From Sulfitobacter sp. M39 (GTDB lineage Bacteria; Pseudomonadota; Alphaproteobacteria; Rhodobacterales; Rhodobacteraceae), in assembly GCF_021735935.1 (NCBI RefSeq), contig NZ_WMDZ01000001.1, positions 310,001-374,000 of the forward strand: a DNA stretch of 64,000 nt, given 5' to 3'. Position numbers and translations under genes: made by a program. A model generated the notes under the pieces. That model saw only the letters and a program-made list of their open reading frames with translations, did no database searches and was not told the origin of the DNA. This document shows, in pieces, positions 1 to 9,074 of the stretch (within the stretch, counting starts at the first letter, position 1; each line of letters starts with the position of its first letter).

Positions 1-703
1 TGATGACTGTCTGACCGCCTCGGGCCTGTCCATCGGCGAAGAGCTCGACAAGATCGAACGCGAGGCCGACGGCAAGGTGATCCACGCGATCGAAACACCG
101 ATCAGCAAGACCGGCGGCGTCGTTGGTCTGAAGGGCAACTTGGCCCCCGAAGGGGCCATCGTGAAAATCGCTGGCATGTCCGAAGAAGACATCGTCTTTA
201 CCGGTCCGGCGCTGATCTTTGAATGTGAACAGGACGCATTCGAGGCCGTGCAAAACCGCGCCTACAGCGAAGGCGACGTGTTTGTGATCCGCAACGAAGG
301 CCCCGCTGGTGGCCCCGGCATGCGTGAAATGCTGGCGACCACGGCGGCCCTGTCCGGTCAGGGCATGGGCAAAAAGGTGGCACTGATCACCGACGGCCGT
401 TTCTCCGGCGCGACACGGGGTTTCTGCGTTGGTCACGTCGGCCCCGAAGCCGCACATGGCGGACCGATTGCCTTGCTCAAACAGGGCGACATGATCACGC
501 TGAACGCGATCACCGGTTCGATCTCGGTCGATATCTCGGACGAGGAAATGGCAGAGCGCAAAGCGGCTTGGCCCGGTGCCCGCAAAACCAACTATCAAAG
601 CGGCGCACTGTGGAAATACGCGCAGCTTGTGGGCCCAACCTATCTTGGTGCGGTGACGCATCCCGGCGCGAAGGCGGAGACACATGACTACATGGACCTG
701 TAA
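1..703 (+). CDS. ilvD: Dihydroxy-acid dehydratase, 3' part
   Basis: This is the C-terminal 233 residues of dihydroxy-acid dehydratase, the Fe-S lyase that makes 2-keto acids in valine, leucine and isoleucine synthesis. The reading frame is already open at base 2, so the gene starts upstream of the window. The conserved IlvD/Edd signature is visible as [13 protein letters not shown], preceded by [12 protein letters not shown], both typical of the C-terminal domain. The stop lies at 701-703 inside the start of the next gene, whose ATG at 684 overlaps by 20 bases, which suggests coupled translation. The family assignment is secure; only the truncated 5' end limits it. Confidence 0.95.
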   Translation, partial: DDCLTASGLSIGEELDKIEREADGKVIHAIETPISKTGGVVGLKGNLAPEGAIVKIAGMSEEDIVFTGPALIFECEQDAFEAVQNRAYSEGDVFVIRNEGPAGGPGMREMLATTAALSGQGMGKKVALITDGRFSGATRGFCVGHVGPEAAHGGPIALLKQGDMITLNAITGSISVDISDEEMAERKAAWPGARKTNYQSGALWKYAQLVGPTYLGAVTHPGAKAETHDYMDL

Positions 704-1280
704 AGGTCCGCTTGCCGCCTTTGGCGTGATGCTTCTGACCGCCTGCGAGGGCGGGCAGGGGCTTGGCGCGTCCTCGGGTGCCGCCAAGCCGCCGTTGTCA
801 CGCGCGAAAATGGCCGGAGGGGTCGAACTGGTCGCCCCCGATGGTTTCTGCATCGACCAAACCAGCCTCGAAGCGCGCTTTGCCGTGATGGCACGCTGTG
901 ACGGATTAGGGGCCCCTGCCTCTGCGGGGGCAGCACCGCGCGGGTTGATCACGGTCAGCCTGACCCAGTCTAAACCCGGCCCCCTGCCAAGCGCCCAGCA
1001 GATCGCGGCTGAAACCTCGCTCCAGAACGTGAGCGCTGTGGAGAAAGGCGACCAAAGCGTAACCTTCCGCGCGCAGGGGCGTATTCCTGTCGGTGGGCTT
1101 TCCCCCAACCAATGGCGCGGCGTCGCACGGATGGGCACGCAAACCGCCGGTATCGCCGTCTACGGCCCCGAACGCGGCGAGATCGTCAGCGCCTCTGGCC
1201 GAAGGGTTCTGACACAGTTGATCACCCGCAGCATCGACGCCAGTGCGCCTGCGAAAACCACCGTCGCGCAACGCAACTAG
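684..1280 (+). CDS. Putative lipoprotein, unknown function
   Basis: The 198-residue product starts with a short hydrophobic segment ending in the lipobox LLTAC, with the lipidated cysteine at residue 21, so it is probably anchored in a membrane facing the periplasm. The rest is soluble and has no motif I recognise; two cysteines (CIDQ and ARCDG) near residues 57 and 72 could form a disulfide. The ATG overlaps the end of ilvD, so it is likely cotranscribed with it, although no biochemical link to branched-chain amino acids is evident. The lipoprotein prediction is good; the function is unknown. Confidence 0.75.
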   Translation: MTTWTCKGPLAAFGVMLLTACEGGQGLGASSGAAKPPLSRAKMAGGVELVAPDGFCIDQTSLEARFAVMARCDGLGAPASAGAAPRGLITVSLTQSKPGPLPSAQQIAAETSLQNVSAVEKGDQSVTFRAQGRIPVGGLSPNQWRGVARMGTQTAGIAVYGPERGEIVSASGRRVLTQLITRSIDASAPAKTTVAQRN

Positions 1281-1373
1281 CGCGCCGGCCCCTTGGCCCA
1301 TTTCATTTGTGCCCCCACGCTACAGACGGTAGGGTACGACCAACAACCCATTCGTAATCGGGGCAACAGGCAC

Positions 1374-2147
1374 ATGCGCAAACTCGGGAAAAAGCTGATC
1401 GACAGCGCCTTGATCGCGCGGTTTACCCGCCGCTGGTCCGCCAAAGCCGACCGTGCCCCCCAGACAGAACTGTCCGTGCTGCGCAAACAAGCAGGTCAAG
1501 CACGCGCCTTGTGTCGACATCTGGACAAGCTGATCTACACCGCCGAAGACCGGCTTGCCCTGCCCCGCATCGGTTCTAACAAATTCTCTCGGCCCCATAA
1601 CACCGATTGGTCCTGGCGCCCGCAACTTTGGCGCGCGCCCTTGACCAGATCGGGGCTGTCGTCGGTGCAATCCAAGGCGACCATGGGCGATGAGGTCACG
1701 ATTTTCCACGACTGCACCCTGTCCGAACTCGGCATCCGGCAAATCCGCAACCTCGAAGAAAACCATCTGGCCCCCTATGGGCTTCGGCTTGAGGTCTACC
1801 GTTTCGACGGATCTTTCCTGTCGCTGGTGCTGGACCTGCAGGATGATTGCGTTGACGGGATGAAGCGCAGCCATGTCCTGCGCGTGGACGCCGTGATCGA
1901 GATGGAGAAACCGATCGAGATTTTCGCCCGCCTGAACATCCGCCACGGGCCTAACACTGAACAAATGGTGCAGGAACTGCCACTGAACAAATCCGAGGTC
2001 ACGGCAGAATTCGACCTCGCCTATTCCAACCTGAACGAAAAACGCGTCGAGAAAGCCTGGATCGACCTGATTTTTGAAGGGCCCGAAATGAACCAGATCA
2101 TGCTGCGTGACCTGACCTTTTCGCGCCGCCCCCGCGCCCAGTTGTAG
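1374..2147 (+). CDS. Conserved hypothetical protein (DUF6478-like)
   Basis: A 257-residue soluble protein with a basic N-terminus (MRKLGKKLIDSALIARF) and no signal peptide. The frame is open upstream to 1293, but I chose the ATG at 1374 because the upstream residues look non-coding. The C-terminal two thirds read as a beta-rich domain (for example LRLEVYRFDGSFLSLVLDLQ). From memory it resembles the family called DUF6478 in roseobacters; a search would be needed to confirm. It is followed 9 bases later by another small gene, so the two probably form an operon. Confidence 0.65.
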   Translation: MRKLGKKLIDSALIARFTRRWSAKADRAPQTELSVLRKQAGQARALCRHLDKLIYTAEDRLALPRIGSNKFSRPHNTDWSWRPQLWRAPLTRSGLSSVQSKATMGDEVTIFHDCTLSELGIRQIRNLEENHLAPYGLRLEVYRFDGSFLSLVLDLQDDCVDGMKRSHVLRVDAVIEMEKPIEIFARLNIRHGPNTEQMVQELPLNKSEVTAEFDLAYSNLNEKRVEKAWIDLIFEGPEMNQIMLRDLTFSRRPRAQL

Positions 2148-2156
2148 GAGCCCCGC

Positions 2157-2528
2157 ATGAGCAACCTGACCCTCACCAAAACCCAGATGCGCGACGGCAC
2201 CTGGCAAGGGATCGTGACCGGCGCGGACGATACCAAACCCGATCTTGTGGTCACCCACGCCGATGCCGATGTCGCGGGGGTGCAGTTGGAGCATGACGCG
2301 TCATCGGATCACTGGGTGCTCAGCATCCCTGTGCCCGCAGCCGCAATCGCCGATGGTCTGCATACATTGCTGGTGGTCGACCGCGCGTCTGGCACGACGT
2401 TGGCCAACATCACCCTGATCGGGGACGAGGTCACCGGCCCCGATTTGCGCGCCGAGGTGGATTTGCTGCGCGCCGAGCTTGATATGCTGAAACGTGCGTT
2501 CCGGCGGCACTGCGTCGAAACGACCTGA
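2157..2528 (+). CDS. Small hypothetical protein with C-terminal coiled coil
   Basis: The 123-residue product starts at an ATG preceded by the ribosome-binding site AGGAG. Residues 1-90 look like a small beta-sandwich (alternating hydrophobic strands around DLVVTHAD and WVLSIPVP). The last 30 residues are a leucine heptad helix (LRAEVDLLRAELDMLKRAF) that could form a coiled coil. The gene lies 9 bases behind the DUF6478-like gene and is probably cotranscribed. I do not recognise the family and assign no function. Confidence 0.65.
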   Translation: MSNLTLTKTQMRDGTWQGIVTGADDTKPDLVVTHADADVAGVQLEHDASSDHWVLSIPVPAAAIADGLHTLLVVDRASGTTLANITLIGDEVTGPDLRAEVDLLRAELDMLKRAFRRHCVETT

Positions 2529-2601
2529 CGGCCCTTGCTTGCTTGCCCCTGTGACGCGATGTATCCCTTGGCAAGACTGAGCCCTTCAGAGGACCCTCGT
2601 G

Positions 2602-3264
2602 ATGGCAGTGAAAAGACGGACTATCGGCGTGATCGGCCTTGGCAACTTTGGCTCTACGGTCGCAACCGAGTTGCAGCGTTTTGGCAACTACGTGATCGGC
2701 GTGGACCTGAACGATCAGCGCGTCAGTAACCATGTCGAAAAGCTGAGCCAAGCCGTCATCGTGGACGCCCGCGATGATGCCGCCCTGCGCGAGGCCGGGT
2801 TGGGCGACTGTTCGATGGCGCTGGTCGCCATGGGCAGCGATCTTGAATCAAGCATCCTGTCGGCCATCAACCTGAAACTGCTGGGCGTCGAGACGATCTG
2901 GGCCAAGGCCAAGACAAAAACGCATCACCGCATCCTGTCGAAACTGGGTGTCGACCGCGTGATCCACCCCGAAGTCGAAGTCGGCCAGCATATCGCGCAG
3001 GTAATCCACAACCCCTTGGTGCGCGACTATGTGAGCCTCGGGAACGGGTACCACGTGGTCAACTTCCGCATCCCCGAAGCGCTTGAGGGCAAATCGCTCG
3101 AGACGTTGTCCCACGGCAAGAAGTTCGATCTGCGCTGTCTGGGGGTGATGCGAGGCAGCGAATATATCGGGCGCGACGGGTTGGACTGCACATTGCAACG
3201 GGACGATCTGTTGATCCTGCTCGGGCAGCGCACCGACCTGCGTAGCTTTGCGGCAAGCCTTTGA
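2602..3264 (+). CDS. ktrA: Potassium uptake regulatory subunit (KtrA/TrkA family)
   Basis: The 220-residue cytoplasmic protein has one N-terminal Rossmann RCK domain with the nucleotide-binding motif GVIGLGNFGS (glycines 12, 14 and 17) and a C-terminal RCK-C/TrkA-C domain. Its length fits KtrA rather than the duplicated TrkA of E. coli. It should gate the membrane subunit encoded next to it in response to bound nucleotide. The start is ATG 2602, eight bases after AGAGGA; a GTG at 2599 is the alternative. Its stop overlaps the ktrB start by 4 bases. Confidence 0.88.
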   Translation: MAVKRRTIGVIGLGNFGSTVATELQRFGNYVIGVDLNDQRVSNHVEKLSQAVIVDARDDAALREAGLGDCSMALVAMGSDLESSILSAINLKLLGVETIWAKAKTKTHHRILSKLGVDRVIHPEVEVGQHIAQVIHNPLVRDYVSLGNGYHVVNFRIPEALEGKSLETLSHGKKFDLRCLGVMRGSEYIGRDGLDCTLQRDDLLILLGQRTDLRSFAASL

Positions 3265-4604
3265 AGCTCTTTTCAAGGTCACATAAAAGCGCGTGGCGGC
3301 TTCTGCCCCCGCCCGCGGTGCTTGTGTTGATCTATCTCACGATGGTGGTTCTGGGTGGATTGATCCTGTGGACTCCGCTGGCGAATACTGCGGGGATCAG
3401 CCTGTCGGACGCGCTGTTCACCTCTACCTCTGCTGTTACGGTGACGGGGCTGGCGGTGGTCGATACCGGCACCGCCTTTACCGGCTTCGGGCAGGCGGTT
3501 ATCGCAACTCTGATCCAGATGGGCGGCTTGGGGTTGATGACCTTTGCCGTTCTGGTGCTGTCTGCGCTTGGTATCCCTTTGGGGATGCCGCAACGGATTA
3601 TCCTGCGCGAAGACCTGAACCAGTCGAGCATCTACAATCTGACCTCGCTGGTGATGGCGATCCTGAAGATCGCCATTCTGGCAGAGCTGATCGGTGCTGC
3701 CTTGATGGCCTTTGTCTTCGTGCCCGAATTCGGTCTGGCGCAGGGGCTTTGGCATTCGGTGTTCCTCAGCATTTCTGCCTTCAACAATGCGGGGTTCGCG
3801 CTGTTTCCCGATAGCCTCAGCAACTGGGTCAGCGATCCGATTATCAACGTCGTGATCCCCGCCCTGTTCATCATCGGCGGCATCGGGTTCATCGTGCTGG
3901 CCGATATCTGGGAAAAACGCAGCTGGCGACGGCTCAGCCTGCACAGCAAGCTGATGCTCACCGGCACGGTGGTGCTGATCCTGCTGGCTTGGGCGCTGTT
4001 TGCAGCGCTTGAATGGCGCAACCCCGCGACCTTGGGCCAGTTCGGCAGCTTTGGCAGCAAGCTTTGGGCCAGTTGGTTTCAGGCCGTCACGCCACGGACA
4101 GCGGGCTTTAATACGCTTGATTACGCCGAGGTCCACGAGAGTACTGCGTTGATGACCATGACGCTGATGCTGGTCGGCGGCGGCAGCACGTCGACGGCGG
4201 GCGGCATCAAGGTGACCACGCTCATCGTGCTGATCCTCGCCACCGTGGCCTTCTTCCGTCGCAGTACCAGCCTGCATGCCTTTGGTCGGTCGATGGGGCC
4301 GGATGAAGTGTTCAAAGTCATGGCGCTGACCACGATCAGCATCCTTCTGGTCCTGACGGGCATCTTCATCATGTCGATCAAACACGACGGAGAGTTCATC
4401 GACCTCGCGTTCGAGGCAACATCGGCCTTTGGCACCGTCGGCCTGTCGCGCGGCGCCACGGCAGAGCTTGATAGCACCGGCCGCGCGATGATCATGCTGA
4501 TGATGTTTCTGGGCCGCGTCGGCCCCCTGACCATCGGGTTCTTTCTGGCGACGCAATCGGTGCCCCGCGTGCGCTACCCCGAAGGCAAGGTCTATCTGGG
4601 CTGA
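3261..4604 (+). CDS. ktrB: Potassium transporter membrane subunit (KtrB/TrkH family)
   Basis: The 447-residue polytopic membrane protein has the four pore-loop repeats of the Trk/Ktr superfamily, each with a filter glycine: TSAVTVTGLAV, SAFNNAGF, VTPRTAGFNT and TSAFGTVGLSRG. The length and the VTPRTAGFNT motif favour KtrB over TrkH. The only start that keeps the first membrane helix intact is a TTG at 3261, which overlaps the ktrA stop (TTGA), so translation is probably coupled. Together with ktrA it forms a K+ (probably Na+-dependent) uptake system. Confidence 0.88.
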   Translation: MKLFSRSHKSAWRLLPPPAVLVLIYLTMVVLGGLILWTPLANTAGISLSDALFTSTSAVTVTGLAVVDTGTAFTGFGQAVIATLIQMGGLGLMTFAVLVLSALGIPLGMPQRIILREDLNQSSIYNLTSLVMAILKIAILAELIGAALMAFVFVPEFGLAQGLWHSVFLSISAFNNAGFALFPDSLSNWVSDPIINVVIPALFIIGGIGFIVLADIWEKRSWRRLSLHSKLMLTGTVVLILLAWALFAALEWRNPATLGQFGSFGSKLWASWFQAVTPRTAGFNTLDYAEVHESTALMTMTLMLVGGGSTSTAGGIKVTTLIVLILATVAFFRRSTSLHAFGRSMGPDEVFKVMALTTISILLVLTGIFIMSIKHDGEFIDLAFEATSAFGTVGLSRGATAELDSTGRAMIMLMMFLGRVGPLTIGFFLATQSVPRVRYPEGKVYLG

Positions 4605-4627
4605 ACACCCGCCCCTTGACCACGCAA

Positions 4628-4660
4628 CAAAAAAACCGGCCCGCCTATCTGCGGACCGGT
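4628..4660 (-). terminator. Rho-independent terminator of the gpmI-envC-ctpA operon
   Basis: On the minus strand, ACCGGTCCGC pairs with GCGGGCCGGT around a six-base loop (one mismatch) and is followed by a run of seven or more T. It lies 29 bases after the ctpA stop and between convergent genes, so it may also stop ktrB transcription. Confidence 0.85.
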
Positions 4661-4688
4661 CCTTAATGCTAACGCGTGATCGTTGCGC

Positions 4689-6026
4689 TTACTTCTTCGG
4701 GCCCAAGGCGGACAGGCCTTTGAGGATATCGATGGCATAGGCCAGCTGGTAATCCTCTTCCCGCAAGGAAGCGGCTTTTTCGGCCTTGGCGCGGTCTTCC
4801 ATGATCTGATCGACCTGATCGTCGGTCAGGCTGTCGTTGTTCAGGCTGCCGCGCAGGTCTGCTTCGGACCGCAGGGGGCGTGCTGTTGCATCCTCTTCCT
4901 CGGTGTCTGCAGGCTGTGCCGGTGGCTGGGCGACGATGATGTCGGGGGACACGCCAAGCGCCTGAATGGAGCGGCCCGACGGCGTGTAGTACCGCGCTGT
5001 GGTCAGGCGCATCGCCCCTTCACCGCGCAGCGGCATGATCGTCTGCACCGACCCTTTGCCAAAGCTTTTGGTCCCGACGACAATCGCGCGACGGTGGTCT
5101 TGCAGGGCACCGGCAACGATCTCGGAAGCCGAGGCAGAGCCACCGTTGATCAGCACCACAATAGGCTTGCCTTCGGCCAGATCGCCGGGGGTGGCGTTGG
5201 TGCGATCGCCATCAGCGGCATCGCGGCCACGGGTGCTGACGATCTCGCCTTCTTCAAGGAAAGCATCCGACACGGCGATGGCCTGATTCAGCAGACCACC
5301 GGGGTTGTTGCGCAGATCAACGACAAAGCCGCTGACATTCTCGATGCCGCCGGCGGCCTCGACCTGCTCTTCCAGACCCTCTTTCAGCTTGGGGTAGGTC
5401 TGTTCGTTAAAGGTGGTGACCCGCAGCACAACCGCGTCGCCTTCGGTACGGGCGCGCACCGCGGTCAGCTGGATGGTATCGCGCACCAGCGACACGTCGA
5501 AGGGTTCGGTCTCGCCTTCGCGCACCACGGTGATCGCGATTTCGGACCCGACAGGCCCGCGCATCAGCTCAACCGCGTCATCCAACGTCAGCCCCAGCAG
5601 GCTTTCGCCGTCCACATGGGTGATGAAATCGCCCGCTTCGATCCCCGCTTCAGAAGCAGGCGTGCCATCAATAGGGGAAACGACTTTGACGAACCCCTCT
5701 TCCTGCGTCACCTCGATACCAAGACCGCCGAATTCACCGCGGGTCTGGTCGCGCATCTTCAACGCGTCTTTCGGCGACAGGTAGCTGGAGTGTGGATCAA
5801 GCGAGGTGAGCATGCCGTTGATCGCGGCCTCTACCAGCTCTTCGGTGTCGACCTCTTCGACGTATTGCGCACGGATGCGTTCAAAGATGTCGCCGAACAG
5901 ATCAAGCTGTTCATAAACGTTGCTGTTCTTTTCAGTTTCCTGTGCCAGCAAGGGGCCCGCAATCTGCGTCGTGGCAATTACCCCTGCCAGCGTACCGCCC
6001 ACGGCAGCCATCACGAACTTCTTCAT
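4689..6026 (-). CDS. ctpA: C-terminal processing peptidase (S41 family)
   Basis: The 445-residue product has a Sec signal peptide (about 1-29), a PDZ domain (about 95-175) and an S41 protease domain. The catalytic Ser299 sits in GGSASASEI and Lys324 in SFGKGSV, the expected 25 residues apart. The family trims C-termini of periplasmic proteins and often controls peptidoglycan hydrolases. Here it lies three bases after the envC-like gene, which activates such hydrolases, so the pairing makes sense. The last 80 residues are an acidic, poorly conserved tail. Confidence 0.93.
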   Translation of the reverse strand: MKKFVMAAVGGTLAGVIATTQIAGPLLAQETEKNSNVYEQLDLFGDIFERIRAQYVEEVDTEELVEAAINGMLTSLDPHSSYLSPKDALKMRDQTRGEFGGLGIEVTQEEGFVKVVSPIDGTPASEAGIEAGDFITHVDGESLLGLTLDDAVELMRGPVGSEIAITVVREGETEPFDVSLVRDTIQLTAVRARTEGDAVVLRVTTFNEQTYPKLKEGLEEQVEAAGGIENVSGFVVDLRNNPGGLLNQAIAVSDAFLEEGEIVSTRGRDAADGDRTNATPGDLAEGKPIVVLINGGSASASEIVAGALQDHRRAIVVGTKSFGKGSVQTIMPLRGEGAMRLTTARYYTPSGRSIQALGVSPDIIVAQPPAQPADTEEEDATARPLRSEADLRGSLNNDSLTDDQVDQIMEDRAKAEKAASLREEDYQLAYAIDILKGLSALGPKK

Positions 6027-6029
6027 CGT

Positions 6030-7160
6030 TTATCCATCCTTATCAGTTCGGAACCAGTCTGACGGGTCCTGCGGAACATTGTTCTCTCTTACTTCTATAT
6101 AGAGCGTTTCTGAACGCTCCACGCCAGCCCCATCACCATTTGGTGACAGCGCCTGTTGATTTACGCCGGCCGGGCCGCCCATAAGGCCAATCGGCGTTTC
6201 CGCCCCGATCACCTGCCCTGCCTCGCCATAAACCACATCCAGCCCTGCCAATACAAACAACGCCCCGGCCCGAGGTTCAAGAATGACCACGTTTCCAAGG
6301 TCCAGCAGCGGGCCGGTGTAGCGGATTGTCGCCGCCGTGGGCGATGTCACGATGGCACGCGGGCGGGTCGCGAGGATAATCCCGGGGCGCGTCACCCCCG
6401 CCGCATCGGTTTCATTGGCACGGCGCAGGATCAGCCCCTGCACGGGCAAGGTCAATTCGCCCTTCTGCCCTTCGAAATCGGCGGGTGCCTCCGTGATCGT
6501 GTCGGCCGTCATTTCGGACAGGCCGCTGGCAAACCCCGATAGCGTCTCGGAGGTCGAGATCAGGATCGCGGTGCGCACCGGGTCTTCGTTAAAGCGTTTG
6601 GGCAGATCGGTCCGGTTGGCCATTGCCTGATTAAGCTCTGTCCGGGCGCGCTGGATTTCCGTCAGCCCCTCCTGCAAGCGCTGTGCCGCATCGGTCTGAA
6701 GCGCCCGCAGGGTCTGCACGTCTTCAAGATCCTGCCGCAAGACATCGGCGCGGGTGTTCAGGGCCGGTGTTAGCTCTGCCAGCAACATACCCGCGCGTGC
6801 CGTGCCAACGGGCCCTTCAGGATGCAGGAACAAGGTGGGCGACGGGTTACCGCCGATGCTTTGCAACACGCCCAGCAACTGCGCGACCTCGCCATCGCGG
6901 GCCTGTAGCTTTTTGCTCAGCTGCGCCTCGTTGATGGCCGCCTGACGCAGCCCCTCGCGCATGGCCCCAAGGCCGGTTTCAAACGCCTGAATCGTCTGGG
7001 TCAGCGCCTGCACGCGGTCCCGCGCCCCATCTGCGGCGTCCAACTGGGCAGAGGCCGCTTCAAGGTCGGCCATCGCGCGACGCGCCTGTTCTGCCGCCTC
7101 GGTCTGCGCAAAAACGCCGACGGGCCAGAACATCAGGGCAAGGGCGCAAAGGCGGATCAT
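6030..7160 (-). CDS. envC: Murein hydrolase activator, EnvC/LytM-like
   Basis: The 376-residue periplasmic protein has a signal peptide (about 1-18), a long coiled-coil region (about 20-215) and a C-terminal LytM/M23-fold domain. The histidines and aspartate that bind zinc in active M23 peptidases are not visible (for example LYIEVREN where a metal-binding motif would lie), so it probably activates amidases during division rather than cutting peptidoglycan itself, as known for EnvC. The ATG overlaps the gpmI stop by 4 bases and ctpA follows 3 bases downstream, showing a tight operon. Confidence 0.85.
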   Translation of the reverse strand: MIRLCALALMFWPVGVFAQTEAAEQARRAMADLEAASAQLDAADGARDRVQALTQTIQAFETGLGAMREGLRQAAINEAQLSKKLQARDGEVAQLLGVLQSIGGNPSPTLFLHPEGPVGTARAGMLLAELTPALNTRADVLRQDLEDVQTLRALQTDAAQRLQEGLTEIQRARTELNQAMANRTDLPKRFNEDPVRTAILISTSETLSGFASGLSEMTADTITEAPADFEGQKGELTLPVQGLILRRANETDAAGVTRPGIILATRPRAIVTSPTAATIRYTGPLLDLGNVVILEPRAGALFVLAGLDVVYGEAGQVIGAETPIGLMGGPAGVNQQALSPNGDGAGVERSETLYIEVRENNVPQDPSDWFRTDKDG

Positions 7161-8674
7161 TCGAGCAGCGACTTTCCCGTCATCTCGGCAGGTTGATCCA
7201 GCCCCATCAACTGCAACACTGTCGGCGCCAAATCGGCCAACCGACCTGTGCGCAGGCTGGCCCCATCAGGCCCGCCGACAACCGCCACGGGCACGGGGTT
7301 GAGCGTATGCGCCGTATGCGCCCCGCCGGTTTCAGGGTCGATCATCGTTTCGCAATTACCGTGGTCCGCGGTGACGATCATCGCGCCGCCGACATCCTCA
7401 AGCGCCTCAAGCACGCGCCCAAGGCCGGTATCCACCGCCTCGCAGGCCGCGATGGCGGCATCAAGGTCACCGGTATGCCCCACCATATCGGGGTTCGCGT
7501 AATTCACCACAATCAGGTCGTAGCGGTCCTTGATCGCTTGCACGAAACGGTCGGTGACTTCCGCGCAAGACATCTCTGGCTGCAAATCATAGGTCGCCAC
7601 ATTCGGCGACTTGGGCATATAGCGGTCCTCGCCCGTTGTGGGTGTTTCCTCGCCCCCGTTCAGAAAGAACGTCACATGCGGGTATTTCTCTGTCTCGGCC
7701 AAGCGGAACTGCCGCAGGCCGTGCTGTGCGACCCATGCGCCAAGCGTGTTCACGATCTCGGGCTTGGGGTACATGGTGGTCATGAACGCCCCATGCGCCT
7801 CGGAGTATTCCGCCATGCCCATGACCGCAGACCACGCAGGCCGCGCACCTGTGTCGAAGGCGTCAAAGTCAGGAGCTGCAAGCGCCGACATGATTTCACG
7901 CGCGCGATCGGCGCGGAAATTCAGGCAGAAGATCCCATCCCCGCCCTGTACGCCGGTGTAGCCATCTAGCACCGTGGGCGTGATAAACTCATCGTTTTCG
8001 TCCAAACCATAGGCATCATTCACCGCATCGCGGGCGGTTGGGGCGGCACTGCCCTTGCCCAGCACGATCGCCTCATAGGCTTTGGCCACGCGGTCCCAGC
8101 GGTTGTCACGGTCCATCGCGAAATAGCGCCCCGAGACCGTCGCGATGCTCGCCCCGTCGGGCAAGGCGGCTTGCAGCGTCTCGAAATAGCCCAAGGCCGA
8201 GCGCGGCGCGACATCGCGCCCGTCGGTCAGCGCATGGATCACCACCGGAATGCCCTGCGCCCGCAGCGCACGTACCGCGGCAATCATATGCGTCAGATGC
8301 CCATGCACCCCGCCATCAGAGACAAGCCCCATCAAATGCGCCGTGCCGCCGGTCTGTTTCAGCGTCTCGACGAAGTCCAGTAACGGTTGATGGGTGGCAA
8401 ACGCGCCTTCCTCGATCGCCAGATCGATCTGCCCTAGATCCATCGCAACAACACGACCCGCCCCGATATTGGTATGCCCCACCTCGGAGTTACCCATCTG
8501 CCCCTGTGGCAGACCCACATCAGGCCCGAAGGTGGTCAGCGTCGCCGAAGGGCAGCTTTGCATGATCCGGTCGACATGCGGGGTCTTTGCCAGAAGGGGC
8601 GCATTGCCTTGCGGGTCATCGCGCAGGCCCCACCCATCCAGAATGCACAATACGACAGGTTTTGGGGTGTTCAT
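7157..8674 (-). CDS. gpmI: 2,3-bisphosphoglycerate-independent phosphoglycerate mutase
   Basis: This 505-residue enzyme interconverts 3- and 2-phosphoglycerate in glycolysis and gluconeogenesis. It shows the alkaline-phosphatase-type metal sites (Asp13 in LDGWG; TADHGN near the C-terminus), the phosphorylated serine in GQMGNSEVGH (Ser63) and the DGRDV motif. The length is typical. It is the first gene of a minus-strand operon with envC and ctpA, an arrangement known from other alphaproteobacteria. Its promoter must lie in 8675-8859, shared with the divergent zinc-finger gene. Confidence 0.96.
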   Translation of the reverse strand: MNTPKPVVLCILDGWGLRDDPQGNAPLLAKTPHVDRIMQSCPSATLTTFGPDVGLPQGQMGNSEVGHTNIGAGRVVAMDLGQIDLAIEEGAFATHQPLLDFVETLKQTGGTAHLMGLVSDGGVHGHLTHMIAAVRALRAQGIPVVIHALTDGRDVAPRSALGYFETLQAALPDGASIATVSGRYFAMDRDNRWDRVAKAYEAIVLGKGSAAPTARDAVNDAYGLDENDEFITPTVLDGYTGVQGGDGIFCLNFRADRAREIMSALAAPDFDAFDTGARPAWSAVMGMAEYSEAHGAFMTTMYPKPEIVNTLGAWVAQHGLRQFRLAETEKYPHVTFFLNGGEETPTTGEDRYMPKSPNVATYDLQPEMSCAEVTDRFVQAIKDRYDLIVVNYANPDMVGHTGDLDAAIAACEAVDTGLGRVLEALEDVGGAMIVTADHGNCETMIDPETGGAHTAHTLNPVPVAVVGGPDGASLRTGRLADLAPTVLQLMGLDQPAEMTGKSLLE

Positions 8675-8756
8675 CCTGAGACCGCTCCGCAGGTTTACAG
8701 TGGTTTTCCGTCTTTTAGCGGCTCTGTGGCCGATGGTGAACCTAATTCATCGCAGT

Positions 8757-8770
8757 TTACAAACTTGTAA
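8757..8770. promoter_or_regulatory. 14-base palindrome, possible operator
   Basis: TTACAAACTTGTAA is a palindrome apart from its two central bases, lying between the divergent gpmI and zinc-finger genes. It could be a regulator-binding site for either promoter, but I cannot match it to a known regulator and a chance origin is possible. Confidence 0.25.
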
Positions 8771-8859
8771 GCAGAGGGCGGCCAAATCACACGGCGCACC
8801 CTTGCCCTGCCTGCGCGGTTTGGTCATAAGATGGGCGCATCAAAGCCAAGGACGACAGC

Positions 8860-9039
8860 ATGACATCCCAAGCACCGGAAACCCGCATTGTGAACACCTG
8901 GCGCGTCGCCTGTGACGGCAGCGAAGGCGCCTTGGGGCACCCGCGCGTCTGGCTGCAAATCCCGCAAGACAAGGGCTGGGTCGAATGCGGGTACTGCGAC
9001 TGCAAGTTCATCCACGCCGAGTTTGAGGGCAAGGTCTGA
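8860..9039 (+). CDS. Small zinc-finger protein (zf-CHCC / NDUFS6-like)
   Basis: This 59-residue ORF starts at an ATG at 8860. It carries the CHCC zinc-ligand pattern: Cys18 (VACDG), His27 (ALGHPRVW), then Cys43 and Cys46 (ECGYCDC). The family is the bacterial relative of the complex I accessory subunit NDUFS6 and is common in alphaproteobacteria, where it is thought to be linked to NADH dehydrogenase. No other complex I gene is in the window. The gene is divergent from gpmI and ends just before the DUF2459 gene. Confidence 0.85.
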   Translation: MTSQAPETRIVNTWRVACDGSEGALGHPRVWLQIPQDKGWVECGYCDCKFIHAEFEGKV

Positions 9040-9074
9040 CCAAAGCGTTACAATGGCTGGGCGCGCTTGCGCTT

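Noticed and set aside
3279..4556. A 425-codon open frame on the minus strand opposite ktrB
   Set aside because: Its translation is rich in His, Gln, Arg and Asp with no hydrophobic core, typical of the antisense of a GC-rich membrane protein gene.
4683..6062. A 459-codon open frame on the plus strand opposite ctpA
   Set aside because: The ctpA frame is a clear family member with active-site residues; the antisense frame has no recognisable domain.
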